NCBI GenBank assembly: GCA_017649895.1
Contig: JAGCFW010000003.1
Location: 62,001 to 126,000, forward strand
Reading direction: 5' to 3'
DNA from: Alphaproteobacteria bacterium
Lineage (GTDB): Bacteria; Pseudomonadota; Alphaproteobacteria; UBA3830
DNA length: 64,000 nucleotides
Positions 1 to 8,983 of the stretch are shown in pieces (within the stretch, counting starts at the first letter, position 1; each line of letters begins with the position of its first letter). A program made the translations under genes and the position numbers. The notes beneath the pieces are model-generated. The model did no database searches and was not told the origin of the DNA. It saw nothing but the letters and a program-made list of their open reading frames with translations.

Positions 1-2
1 AT

Positions 3-2306
3 GCCCATGTCGAGCCTTTGTCAATTCCTATTAATGAACATGCCTCCTCGGTCGCCCAAAATATTTTTACATATTCACAACAATGCGCTACCAATCACGA
101 ATATTTAGCCCAAAAACACGTTTTAGCGCATGGTTTAAAAGAACATAAAGGGTCAATCGTGATCCCTGCGTATGATATTAGCAACAAATTATGGACGTTA
201 CAATTCATTGATACAGAGGGGAAGAAGCGATTTTTAAGCGGTGGAAAGAAAAAGGGATGCTTCTTCACCATTGGCTCATTGACTGGGGCCGAACGAGTCT
301 TTATTTGCGAAGGCTACGCAACTGGAGCTACTGTTTACGAGACAATGAATGAGCCTGTTATGGTCGCATTTGATTCCGGGAATTTAAAGCCGGTCGCTCA
401 GGCTCTCCGAGAAAAACACTCAAATATCAAGATTATCATTTGTGCTGATAATGATTGTTACCATGAAACGGGCATTAATCCAGGCCTCGAAAAAGCGAAA
501 GAAGCGGCCTTGAACACGAAAGCCATAGTGGTTTATCCGACATTTGAAGATTCTTCAACTCATCCCACAGATTTCAACGATTTACTGATTTTAGAAGGAA
601 GAGAAGCTGTAAAAGAACAACTCGATGTAGCCATAGAAAAATCAAATGATTCTGGCATTCCCGATGGCTTCGTTTTATCTGATGAAGGTCTATTCTGTCT
701 CGACAAAAAACAATCTACGACGAAAATTTCAAACTATATAAAAGTAATCGCATTCACCAAAAACAATGACGAAGTCTCTCGGCTTGTTGAGTTCAAAGAC
801 TACAAAAATAACTTACAGCGAATTCTGATCAAGCCAAAGATGTTCACAAAGGACGGCGACCAGATTCGAGTTCAATTGATCAGCAAGGGCTTTGTGTATG
901 CCGGAACATCTCTTTCTAAAAGAAAATTGTTCGAATATATCTCCAGCTCCGTACCAAACAGAGAATTGGTGCTTGCATCGCGCACTGGCTTTCTCAACGA
1001 CGTTTACATCAGACCAGATCAAGTAGTCGGTGAATCTGACGACGAAATAATCCTGGACACCGCTGTAAACGATGAATCTTACGGAATTTCAGGCACTCTT
1101 GAGCAGTGGAATGAGCTGGTTGCAAGATGGTGTGTCGGTAATTCCCGATTGATTTTCGCAATCTGTACGGCTTTCGCAAGCGTGTTATTGCGCATTTGCA
1201 ACGTCCAAAATTTCGGATTCCATATAGTCGGAAACAGTTCTTCGGGTAAGACAACCTGTTTGAAGGTTGCTGCTTCGGTGTTCGGCAATTCCAAATTTGT
1301 CGTGAGCTGGAAAGCCACGGATAACGCCATGGAAAACATTGCGTTCAGGAGAAATGATTCGTTACTTATCCTCGATGAGATTTCTGAAATTTCACCATCA
1401 AAAGCAGGCGACGTCGCCTACATGCTCGCAAATGGTCAGGGCAAGAAAAGGCTCGATAAAAACTGCAACGCGAGGGAAACTTATTCGTGGACTCTTATAT
1501 TCCTTTCCAGCGGCGAGGTCGATTTAAGTTCCCATATGGCGGAAGACAGTAAAACCTCCAAAGCGGGGCAGAAGGTGAGATTGCTAAATATTCCTGCGAA
1601 AGCTTCTAAAGACAGCTGCGGCATTTTCGAAAATCTGATGGGCTTTCAGGACGGAGCAGAATTTTCCGATTATTTGAGAGAAAACACTTCAAAATATTAT
1701 GGCATTGCTTCTGTCGAGTTCATCAAACACGTGCTGAATCATCAGGCTGATATCAGAGACGATTATAAGGAGGAATTTCAAAAACTAAAATCGAAATACT
1801 TACCTGCCAAAGCCGAAGGTCAAGACATGCGTGCCTTTGAAAGATTCATGTTAGTTGGTTTCGCTGGCGAATTGGCGATCAAATACGGAGTTGTCTGTTG
1901 GCGACCTGAAACTTCGTACAATTCCGCTGTGGCTTGTTTCAATTCATGGCTTGAGGACAAGGACGGAGTTGGTGACGATGAAAACCGACAAATCATCGAC
2001 CAGGTTAAATCCTTCTTTGAGTTACACGGACATAGTAGATTTTTCGATCTTGATGGTTACTCTGACCAGAAAATCCTAAATATGGCCGGGTACAAGCAAG
2101 CCAATGAAGCAGGAACGACCTTTTTCGTGTCTCCCTCTGTGTTCCAGAAAGAAATCTGCAAGAACTTCAACCGAAAAACCGTGATCTCGCTGTTAATTGA
2201 ACAAGGCTTTCTATTGAAAGATCACAACGGAGATTATCGCCAGCAAAAGTGGACTCCCGATGGGAACAAAAAGGTCTACGTAATTTCAGGTAACGTGTTG
2301 CTGTGA
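3..2306 (+). CDS. Toprim/DUF927 replicative helicase-like protein, 5' end outside window
   Basis: The reading frame is open from the first bases of the window, so the true start probably lies upstream; a TTG at 18 is the first internal start-like codon. Counting from that TTG, a Toprim-like segment occupies about residues 90-200 (CEGYATGAT, then CADND as the metal-binding acidic motif). A P-loop ATPase region follows, with Walker A GNSSSGKT near residue 404 and Walker B LLILDE near 448, as in the DUF927 group of plasmid and prophage primase-helicases. It probably unwinds or primes mobile-element DNA. The stop overlaps a GTG by GTGA, and the following genes run in the same direction, consistent with one transcription unit ending in a recombinase. 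Function is inferred from motifs only. Confidence 0.8.
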   Translation, partial: AHVEPLSIPINEHASSVAQNIFTYSQQCATNHEYLAQKHVLAHGLKEHKGSIVIPAYDISNKLWTLQFIDTEGKKRFLSGGKKKGCFFTIGSLTGAERVFICEGYATGATVYETMNEPVMVAFDSGNLKPVAQALREKHSNIKIIICADNDCYHETGINPGLEKAKEAALNTKAIVVYPTFEDSSTHPTDFNDLLILEGREAVKEQLDVAIEKSNDSGIPDGFVLSDEGLFCLDKKQSTTKISNYIKVIAFTKNNDEVSRLVEFKDYKNNLQRILIKPKMFTKDGDQIRVQLISKGFVYAGTSLSKRKLFEYISSSVPNRELVLASRTGFLNDVYIRPDQVVGESDDEIILDTAVNDESYGISGTLEQWNELVARWCVGNSRLIFAICTAFASVLLRICNVQNFGFHIVGNSSSGKTTCLKVAASVFGNSKFVVSWKATDNAMENIAFRRNDSLLILDEISEISPSKAGDVAYMLANGQGKKRLDKNCNARETYSWTLIFLSSGEVDLSSHMAEDSKTSKAGQKVRLLNIPAKASKDSCGIFENLMGFQDGAEFSDYLRENTSKYYGIASVEFIKHVLNHQADIRDDYKEEFQKLKSKYLPAKAEGQDMRAFERFMLVGFAGELAIKYGVVCWRPETSYNSAVACFNSWLEDKDGVGDDENRQIIDQVKSFFELHGHSRFFDLDGYSDQKILNMAGYKQANEAGTTFFVSPSVFQKEICKNFNRKTVISLLIEQGFLLKDHNGDYRQQKWTPDGNKKVYVISGNVLL

Positions 2307-2314
2307 GGTGTACG

Positions 2315-2506
2315 ATGTTCAAGAAAATCAAAAACGATAAGGTAGAAAAAGCGGAAAGATTGGCAAAAATAATCTACGAAGCCATAGTCCGCTACACCAA
2401 TTCGAAAAAGACTGAAATTGGAGAAAAAACTCATCATTATCGGCTTGACTTCTCCCAGATTTGGAGGGGTAATAGCACCAACAATATTGACCCGTTGGAG
2501 AAGTAA
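2315..2506 (+). CDS. small hypothetical protein of the recombinase element
   Basis: A 63-residue lysine-rich protein of unknown function. The ATG at 2315 was chosen because GAGGTG lies five bases before it; an in-frame GTG at 2303 overlapping the previous stop is less well placed. It sits between the DUF927 gene and the DUF2924 gene with almost no spacing, so it is likely cotranscribed with them. No membrane segment or signal peptide is visible. I recognise no family. Confidence 0.5.
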   Translation: MFKKIKNDKVEKAERLAKIIYEAIVRYTNSKKTEIGEKTHHYRLDFSQIWRGNSTNNIDPLEK

Positions 2507-2507
2507 T

Positions 2508-2948
2508 ATGATTCCGAATACTAAAAATGATCTGAGCATAATAAAGCAAATCATTGCGCTGCAGAGCATGGACGAAAATTCCTTACGAAATATGTGGGAT
2601 AAGTTTTTTGACTACAAACCTGAAGTTTCGAGTCGTCAGCATATGATTTCGAAAATAGCTTACAAGATTCAGGAGCTTGCTTATGGCGGAGTTGATCCCG
2701 ATACTGAAGAAAAAATCAGAGAGCAAGCAAAGAAGACATCCCTCAAAAACCAAAAGAAAAAAAAGAAGTTTCAGCCTCAGATCGGGACGAAAATCGTTAA
2801 AGAATATCACGATAAAACTTACGAAGTGTTGGTTGTTAATGATGGATTCGCTTACGAAGGCAATGTTTTTAAGTCGCTTTCTGCGATCGCCAACAAAATC
2901 ACTGGGACAAAGTGGAACGGGCTTAAGTTCTTTGGAGTAAAAGTATAA
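2508..2948 (+). CDS. DUF2924 family protein next to a serine recombinase
   Basis: A 146-residue basic protein that fits the DUF2924 family, a group repeatedly found immediately upstream of large serine recombinases in alphaproteobacterial prophages and integrative elements. The start at 2508 follows GGAG with seven bases spacing; a longer open frame from 2418 overlaps the previous gene and lacks a site. The N-terminal half is helical (FFDYKPEVSSRQHMISKIAY), the centre is a lysine-rich linker, and the C-terminal part contains a conserved-looking GFAYEG...FKSLSAIANKITG segment resembling a small DNA-contacting fold. Its stop overlaps the recombinase start (TAATG). Molecular role is unknown; a recombination accessory factor is inference. 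Confidence 0.75.
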   Translation: MIPNTKNDLSIIKQIIALQSMDENSLRNMWDKFFDYKPEVSSRQHMISKIAYKIQELAYGGVDPDTEEKIREQAKKTSLKNQKKKKKFQPQIGTKIVKEYHDKTYEVLVVNDGFAYEGNVFKSLSAIANKITGTKWNGLKFFGVKV

Positions 2949-4228
2949 TGGAGCAGAAAATAATTCGTTGTGCTGTTTACACGAGAAAATCCTGTGAGGA
3001 CGGACTCGAGCAAGAGTTCAACAGCTTGGATGCTCAAAGATTGGCGGGAGAAAACTACATCGCGAGTCAGGTTCATGAAAATTGGAGGTTGATTTCTAAA
3101 CACTATGATGATGGAGGTTTTTCCGGCGGCAATCTGAATCGTCCTGCTTTGAAAGAATTATTTGCTGATATCGAAGCCGGCTTGGTCGACATGGTCGTAG
3201 TTTACAAAATCGATCGTTTGTCCCGTTCGTTGTTCGATTTTTCAAAAATTGTTGAGCTGTTCGAAAAGCATAATGTCAGTTTTGTTTCAGTCACTCAGTC
3301 ATTCAATACTTCAACCTCTTCAGGCAAGCTTATGCTAAATATCCTGCTTAGTTTTGCTCAATTTGAAAGAGAAATGACGGGAGAACGCATTCGAGATAAA
3401 TTCGCTTCATCTCTCAAAAAGGGTCTCTGGATGGGCGGTCATCCTCCGATGGGCTACAACGTTAAAGACCGAAAACTTGTCATCAATGAGGAAGATGCAA
3501 AGCTGATAAAATTAATTTTCGAAAAATTTATCAAGACTGAATCCTACTTCGAAATCGCTCACGCGCTCAACAAAGCCGGCATCAAAACAAAAAGAGGCGG
3601 TCTTTTCTCTCCGCAGCACGTTCAACGAATCCTCAAAAATCCGTACTACAAAGGCTGCGTTACTCATAAAGGCAATGTTTATCCAGGCGAGCATAAAGCC
3701 ATAATCGAAGAAAAAACTTGGGACAAAGCGCAGGAAATTTTCAAATTGAAATCGATACCGGGTCGACGACAGAAAAGATCCAAAAGTCCGTCATTTTTAT
3801 CGGGTTTGATCAAATGCAGCACCTGTGGATGCGGAATGAAACAAACATTCTCATATAAGAAGAACTTAAGATATCGCTATTACACCTGCTATAATCACAT
3901 CAAATTCAAGTCTTGCTCAGCACCTCGACAAAATTACCCCGCTGAGCCTATCGAACAGCAAGTGATCGCAGAAATTGTTCGAATCTTGAAATCTCCAGAA
4001 GTCGTTATGCACCTGAATCGATTGGCTGAAGAAGACAAAAAGATCAGCAAAACACAGCTCCTTTCCTCGTTAAAAAATTTGAACTCAGTCTGGCATTACT
4101 TATATCAAGCCGAGCAAAAGAAAATCGTAGACATGCTAGTAAACAACGTCATCGTCAAGGAAGACGGACTGAAAATCAATTTAAACTTAGAAGGTTTTGA
4201 TCCTCTATTAACACAATTAGCCAATTGA
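2948..4228 (+). CDS. large serine recombinase (site-specific integrase/resolvase)
   Basis: A 426-residue large serine recombinase that would cut and rejoin element DNA. The catalytic domain begins YTRKS with the nucleophile Ser15, and the conserved VVYKIDRLSR segment follows near residues 80-90. A Recombinase domain covers about 165-270, then a zinc-ribbon with paired cysteines (CSTCGCGMK and YTCYNHIKFKSC) near 289-325, and a short coiled-coil tail. At 426 residues it is shorter than many relatives (about 500 or more), the loss being in the C-terminal coiled-coil region. Start ATG overlaps the DUF2924 stop. It is the only integrase in the window and identifies the first 5 kb as a mobile or formerly mobile segment; whether it is still active cannot be told. 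Confidence 0.92.
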   Translation: MEQKIIRCAVYTRKSCEDGLEQEFNSLDAQRLAGENYIASQVHENWRLISKHYDDGGFSGGNLNRPALKELFADIEAGLVDMVVVYKIDRLSRSLFDFSKIVELFEKHNVSFVSVTQSFNTSTSSGKLMLNILLSFAQFEREMTGERIRDKFASSLKKGLWMGGHPPMGYNVKDRKLVINEEDAKLIKLIFEKFIKTESYFEIAHALNKAGIKTKRGGLFSPQHVQRILKNPYYKGCVTHKGNVYPGEHKAIIEEKTWDKAQEIFKLKSIPGRRQKRSKSPSFLSGLIKCSTCGCGMKQTFSYKKNLRYRYYTCYNHIKFKSCSAPRQNYPAEPIEQQVIAEIVRILKSPEVVMHLNRLAEEDKKISKTQLLSSLKNLNSVWHYLYQAEQKKIVDMLVNNVIVKEDGLKINLNLEGFDPLLTQLAN

Positions 4229-4239
4229 AAGGAAATCAC

Positions 4240-4602
4240 ATGGAATCACTTCAGCAGGAGGTATTTGTGCCTCTCCGAATTAATCTAAAGAAAGGTCAGA
4301 AGGCTTATTATTCAAAACCTGATGATAAAAACGCCGTCACGCCCCTCTCGAAAATCTTAGTTAAGGCTTACATATTGCAAAAGCGATTGATCGAAAATCC
4401 CGGACTGAACCAAGCGAAATTCTGTAAACTCAATAAAATCTCACCTCGTTATTTTCGCGCGATCATGCAGTTTAATTTCCTCAGCCCAAAGCTCAAAAAA
4501 CGCATTATGGAGAGCTGGATGCCCAAAAACGTTTCAACTCAACAAATTCTCACGAACAAAATTCCGCTGTTGTGGCGAGAGCAGGAGGAAACGATCATAT
4601 GA
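4240..4602 (+). CDS. small helix-turn-helix protein, recombinase partner
   Basis: A 120-residue protein. ATG 4240 was chosen over TTG 4225 because AAAGGA precedes it by about six bases. The C-terminal half (PGLNQAKFCKLNKISPRYFRAIMQF, read around residues 62-86) has the layout of a helix-turn-helix followed by a leucine/proline segment. The same arrangement is known in small proteins encoded directly after large serine recombinases in many alphaproteobacteria, whose function is not established. It follows the recombinase with only 11 bases between them, so the two are likely translated from one mRNA. A directionality or regulatory role is inference. Confidence 0.7.
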   Translation: MESLQQEVFVPLRINLKKGQKAYYSKPDDKNAVTPLSKILVKAYILQKRLIENPGLNQAKFCKLNKISPRYFRAIMQFNFLSPKLKKRIMESWMPKNVSTQQILTNKIPLLWREQEETII

Positions 4603-4633
4603 TAAAAAAACTCAAGAAAATCAAAGAATTAAC

Positions 4634-4661
4634 TTGATAATTAAGGAAATAGAGTTATATT
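4634..4661 (+). promoter_or_regulatory. sigma70-like promoter for the 4689 gene
   Basis: TTGATA at 4634-4639 and TATATT at 4656-4661 with a 16-base spacer. It lies 27 bases before the chosen start at 4689 and after the end of the recombinase operon, so the next gene probably has its own transcript. Confidence 0.45.
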
Positions 4662-4688
4662 ACAACACAATTAGACATGGAGACAATT

Positions 4689-5072
4689 ATGTGCGTAGAA
4701 ACCTTAAAAAATGAACAAAAATCACCACTTTACATTGCGGAATTCGAACAGCCATTTGAGGATTGTAAATTGGGTGTAAATTACGAAATTCACAGAGCCT
4801 ATCAGAAGAGCAAGGAAATGGGGAAAGATCTTATCGATTTTAATGAGCTGATCTGGCCTAACGACATTAAAGCAATCGTAAACACATTGAAATCCCGAGA
4901 CATTAAAGAATTCACCATTTCCTGCCGTTCTACTAACCTGATAGATTGTCTGGCTGTTTTTGAAAAATTCAATTGTAAAATGAACGGTATTACGGCGACC
5001 AAAACCGGATGGAAACGTATAGACGGAAGCGTAGAAACTATTTCTGCTTTAAAAATGAGGATCGGAATTTAG
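4689..5072 (+). CDS. hypothetical protein, about 127 residues
   Basis: A soluble mixed alpha/beta protein with no signal peptide. ATG 4689 is preferred because GGAG lies six bases before it; ATG 4677 is upstream in frame but has no site. The most distinctive segment is KEFTISCRSTNLIDCLAVFEKF in the centre of the protein, followed by a strand pair ending in a hydrophobic tail. I recall no characterised homologue and assign no function. It lies alone between the recombinase cluster and tag and may be cargo of the element or a conserved gene beside it. Confidence 0.6.
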   Translation: MCVETLKNEQKSPLYIAEFEQPFEDCKLGVNYEIHRAYQKSKEMGKDLIDFNELIWPNDIKAIVNTLKSRDIKEFTISCRSTNLIDCLAVFEKFNCKMNGITATKTGWKRIDGSVETISALKMRIGI

Positions 5073-5142
5073 TAAAAACGATGACTTCCGTATTCAAGAT
5101 ATTCATTTCGTTTGTTACAGTTGTGATTGAGAGGATCGAATA

Positions 5143-5766
5143 ATGACATACTGCAAATGGGATAAAATATCCGAACTTTATAAACGCTATCACGACGAAG
5201 AGTGGGGTGTTCCCTTGCATGATGACCAAATGCAGTTCGAGTTTTTGATGCTGGAGGCAATGCAGTGTGGTCTAAGTTGGAGAATAATACTTCAAAAAAG
5301 AGAAATATTCAGAAAATGTTTCGACAATTTCAACTACGAAAAGATTGCGAAATATGATGAATCTGACATCGATCGAATCATGTTCACCGACGGAATGATT
5401 AAATCGCGCGGAAAAATCAAAGCGGTGATAAATAACGCCAAATGTTTCCAGAAAATTCGAGAAGAATTCGGTAGTTTTTGCGGGTTTTTGTGGTCATATT
5501 CCGACGGAAAAACAATCTTGTACGAAGATCACGAAAAAGGTTGGATTCCGGGAAGCAACGGATTATCCGATCGAATCAGCAAAGATCTAAAACGACGCGG
5601 GTTTAAGTTTCTCGGTCCAACTACTATTTATTCCCACTTGCAAGCCTGCGGAATTATCAACGATCACGGAAGCGACTGCGAATATTACAAGAAAATTATT
5701 GCGACGTATCCTACGATAAAAAAACCAAAAGACGATGAAAAAGGTGTTCGATATTTTGGGGATTAA
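5143..5766 (+). CDS. tag: DNA-3-methyladenine glycosylase I
   Basis: A 207-residue Tag-family glycosylase that removes 3-methyladenine from alkylated DNA to start base excision repair. The four zinc ligands described for the E. coli enzyme are all present at the same spacing: Cys4, His17, His175 and Cys179. The substrate-pocket segment MQCGLSWRIILQKR and the helix-hairpin-helix region (SDRISKDLKRRGFKFLGPTTIYSHLQA) are also intact. Length equals the family norm. It is convergent with hsdR, with 132 bases between them that show no clear terminator. A DNA repair gene between a recombinase segment and a restriction operon may be core or cargo. Confidence 0.95.
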   Translation: MTYCKWDKISELYKRYHDEEWGVPLHDDQMQFEFLMLEAMQCGLSWRIILQKREIFRKCFDNFNYEKIAKYDESDIDRIMFTDGMIKSRGKIKAVINNAKCFQKIREEFGSFCGFLWSYSDGKTILYEDHEKGWIPGSNGLSDRISKDLKRRGFKFLGPTTIYSHLQACGIINDHGSDCEYYKKIIATYPTIKKPKDDEKGVRYFGD

Positions 5767-5898
5767 ATGGCGTAAATCTATGATCGAGATGTTATTTTAT
5801 ACTTTTTCTTGATCCTTTTTGAAATTGGAACGAATGTCGTGACAGCGCGAATTAAGGAAGAATTAAATGGAAGACAGGGCGATAAATATGTTTATATC

Positions 5899-8800
5899 TT
5901 ACAATTTAATATTATCCGTCCATACTTCGCACTGTTTTATTACAGTATCGATTGCGTCTTGCTGACTTTCCGGCGGATATTTATGCTTTTTCAAAAGTTT
6001 TTTAACTAACATGCGCATTTTTGCTCGTTCAGTTTCCCTTTTCTGCCAATCTATCGTTTTATTTTTGCGCAAAGTAGCTGTTAGCTCTTTTGTAATCGCT
6101 ATTAATTCACTGTTTTCATAAAAATCTTTGATTGCTTGTGGCTTGGTTAACGCGTCGTAAAACGCCATTTCTTCTACAGATAATCCCAAATCTTCAGATT
6201 CTTGTTGCGAAAAGATAATTTGCCTTGCGATATTCAATAGTTCTTCTATGACTTCTTCATTAGTTAACAGACCATTCAAATAACGATTCATTGTTTCTTG
6301 CACAATTGCGCTGAACCTTTCTGATTTTACTACATTAGTTCGGCTATAAACGACAGTTTGTTCTGCAATTAGTTTCTTTAATAATTCTACTGCCAAGTTT
6401 TTCTCTTTCATTCTGGAAATATCATCCAAAAACGCAGCATCGAACAATGAAAACTCTTCCTTTATATCAGAAAATAAATTAATAACACCATCGCTTTTTA
6501 TACTTTGCTTCAAAAGCTCGTTAATATGCCCATTAAGTTCCGGAAGCGAAATTCTTTTATCGTGACCGTTATCCAGCAATCTCGAAATTAGTACTCGGAC
6601 AGCCTCCATCAAGGCAGCTTCAATACGTAAATCTTCTGTTACAATAGATGAACATAACGATAAAGATTGGCGCAACATTTGTGCTTGTTTTATGAAATTT
6701 TCTTTTTGTTTTTCCTTGTCGCGAGCAACCATAAAATTGACCGCTCCACTGATTAGCTTTGCTCGCTTCAAATTATTCGTAGTTGCGAATGTACTGTAAT
6801 CATACCCGTGTAGTAAATCCCGACAAATTTGTAATTTTTCTTCAAATTTTTTCAGTGCGGTGTCAACGATATTCATATCGCCATAATTTGCCCTATCGCG
6901 CACAGTGTAATCATGCATTGCTTGCTTTAATGCTCCAGCAATACCGACATAATCCACTATTAAACCGCCTTCTTTATTCATAAAAACGCGATTGACACGA
7001 GCAATTGCCTGCATAAGATTATGTCCTACCATCGGCTTGTATACATACATTGTCGCTAAAGAAGGCACATCGAATCCTGTCAGCCACATATCAACAACAA
7101 TCGCAATTTTCAGAGGATCTTCATTATCCTTAAATTTTCTAGCCAGTTCATCTCTGTGTGCTTTATTGCCAATGATCTGATGCCACTCTTCAGGATCATT
7201 ATTGCTCGAGGTCATGACCAAAGCTATTTTCTTTTTCCAAGATGGACGTAGATCCAGAATACGCTGATAAATTTTCATAGCAATCGGTCGCGAATAAGCC
7301 ACGATCATAGCTTTACCAGTCAATAGATTTGCTCGATAAGTTTCGTAATGCTCCAAAATATCTGTGACAAGCGAGTTTATGGTGTTTTCATGACCCAGAA
7401 TCGCTTCCATTTGTCCGAGTTGCTTTTTACTTTTTTCAATTACTGCTGCATCTGCATTTTGAGCCATAATGTCGTATTCTGCGTCGATTAGACGTAATGT
7501 AGTCTCATCGAGTTTTAATTTTATTACTCGGCTTTCATAGTACACTGGGCGGGTAGCCCCGTCTTCAACTGACTGAGTCATGTCGTATACGTCAATATAG
7601 TTGCCGAAAACTTCTTGTGTGTCCCGATCTTTTACAGAAATCGGAGTACCTGTAAATCCGATATAAGTTGCATTGGGCAGAGCATTGCGAATTGTGCGTG
7701 CTATGCCATGCTTTATGGCTCCGCTTTTCGGATCGATTTTTTCAGCCAACCCATACTGTCCACGGTGTGCTTCATCTGCAATAACAATAATATTGCGACG
7801 GATTGATAACGGTTCTTCTGACTCTTCAAATTTCTGCATCGTTGTAAAGATAATACCGTTGGTTTTTCGACCGTCAAGCCAGTCTTTTAAGCCAATATCA
7901 TCCATAGAAGAAGTCGCCGTTAACTTCCTGCACGTCGCTTGCACCGGTTCCTGCCGCAAGAAATTCTTACATGCGGAAAATTGTGCATAAAGTTGATCGT
8001 CTAAGTCATTTCGATCTGTTAAGACAACGATTGTCGGACTATTTAAAGCTGTTTGCAAAAGATGCGCATAATAAATCATAGACAATGACTTCCCACTGCC
8101 TTGTGTATGCCAAAACACTCCGCCCTTTCCATCAGTTTCCGTCGCTTTTTTGGTAGATTCAATGGCTTTTTTTACTGCAAAATATTGATGATAAGCCGCA
8201 CAAATTTTTTTCAGTTTATTATTTTCATGCGAAAAACATATAAAATTCTTTAAAATATCAAGCAAACGCTCTTTCTGAAAAATTCCTGAGAAAAAAGTAT
8301 CAAATTGAGCATGTTTTGTATTTTCATATCTTCCATCCACAGTTTTCCATTCCATAAACCGAGTTTCATCTGATGTTATCGTACCGGCTTTGGACATGAG
8401 CAAGTCACTCATTGCGCAAATCGCATTATATATAAACATCGAAGGAATTTCTTGCATATAATTTCTGATTTGCCGATAAGCTTCCGATGCATTTGTTTCT
8501 TCTCGTGAGGGAGATTTCAATTCGATCAAAATCAGAGGCAAGCCATTTATAAACAATAAAATATCAGGACGTTTTTCGCTGTTTTCAATAAAAGTCCATT
8601 GATTCGCAACGACGAAAGAATTGTTTTCTGTTTTTTGATAATCGATTAAATAAACAATCGTATCTTTTGATTCGTTTTTCTCCGTGTAATGAACGGTAAT
8701 ACCATTTTGCAAATAATCCGTGAATAATGCATTTTTTTGAACAAGTGATGCGTTTTCAAAATTTTTGAGTTTAAACAATGCCTCTTTTATCGCAACATCA

Positions 8801-8982
8801 GGTAGATTCGGATTAATGCAATGTAGAGCCGACGTTAGCTCTTCCTCATAAAGCGGAGAATAAAAATCTCGCGACTTTAAACTAGGACCGTATACATGGC
8901 GATATCCCAGATCTTTAAATATACTTATAACGGCATCTTCATACGCACCCTCATTAATGGGATTAGAAAAACGTCGTGACAT
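5899..8982 (-). CDS. hsdR: type I restriction enzyme, R (nuclease/translocase) subunit
   Basis: Motor and nuclease subunit of a type I restriction-modification complex, about 1027 residues. The PD-(D/E)xK nuclease signature is visible as Asp140, Glu154 and Lys156 (RPDIL...IELK). The superfamily 2 translocase follows with Walker A HTQGSGKS at 292-299, DEAH at 403-406, and later helicase motifs including TGFDVPS and QAIARVNR. All catalytic residues appear intact. Start 8982 was chosen because GAGGT precedes it by five bases and it lies one base after the hsdS stop; a longer frame to 9027 runs into hsdS. It is the last gene of the hsdM-PIN-hsdS-hsdR operon. Confidence 0.95.
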   Translation of the reverse strand: MSRRFSNPINEGAYEDAVISIFKDLGYRHVYGPSLKSRDFYSPLYEEELTSALHCINPNLPDVAIKEALFKLKNFENASLVQKNALFTDYLQNGITVHYTEKNESKDTIVYLIDYQKTENNSFVVANQWTFIENSEKRPDILLFINGLPLILIELKSPSREETNASEAYRQIRNYMQEIPSMFIYNAICAMSDLLMSKAGTITSDETRFMEWKTVDGRYENTKHAQFDTFFSGIFQKERLLDILKNFICFSHENNKLKKICAAYHQYFAVKKAIESTKKATETDGKGGVFWHTQGSGKSLSMIYYAHLLQTALNSPTIVVLTDRNDLDDQLYAQFSACKNFLRQEPVQATCRKLTATSSMDDIGLKDWLDGRKTNGIIFTTMQKFEESEEPLSIRRNIIVIADEAHRGQYGLAEKIDPKSGAIKHGIARTIRNALPNATYIGFTGTPISVKDRDTQEVFGNYIDVYDMTQSVEDGATRPVYYESRVIKLKLDETTLRLIDAEYDIMAQNADAAVIEKSKKQLGQMEAILGHENTINSLVTDILEHYETYRANLLTGKAMIVAYSRPIAMKIYQRILDLRPSWKKKIALVMTSSNNDPEEWHQIIGNKAHRDELARKFKDNEDPLKIAIVVDMWLTGFDVPSLATMYVYKPMVGHNLMQAIARVNRVFMNKEGGLIVDYVGIAGALKQAMHDYTVRDRANYGDMNIVDTALKKFEEKLQICRDLLHGYDYSTFATTNNLKRAKLISGAVNFMVARDKEKQKENFIKQAQMLRQSLSLCSSIVTEDLRIEAALMEAVRVLISRLLDNGHDKRISLPELNGHINELLKQSIKSDGVINLFSDIKEEFSLFDAAFLDDISRMKEKNLAVELLKKLIAEQTVVYSRTNVVKSERFSAIVQETMNRYLNGLLTNEEVIEELLNIARQIIFSQQESEDLGLSVEEMAFYDALTKPQAIKDFYENSELIAITKELTATLRKNKTIDWQKRETERAKMRMLVKKLLKKHKYPPESQQDAIDTVIKQCEVWTDNIKL

Positions 8983-8983
8983 G

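Noticed and set aside
4634-4654. TTAA-N8-TTAA pattern before the 4689 gene as a CtrA box
   Set aside because: The spacing is eight, not seven, and one half lies in the -35 of an ordinary promoter.
1-5072. A complete prophage at the window start
   Set aside because: No capsid, tail, terminase or lysis gene is present; only a helicase-like gene, a recombinase and small genes, so element type cannot be stated.
5809-6009. A 66-codon plus-strand frame between tag and hsdR
   Set aside because: It overlaps the 3' end of hsdR on the other strand, its composition is unlike neighbouring genes, and no ribosome site precedes it.
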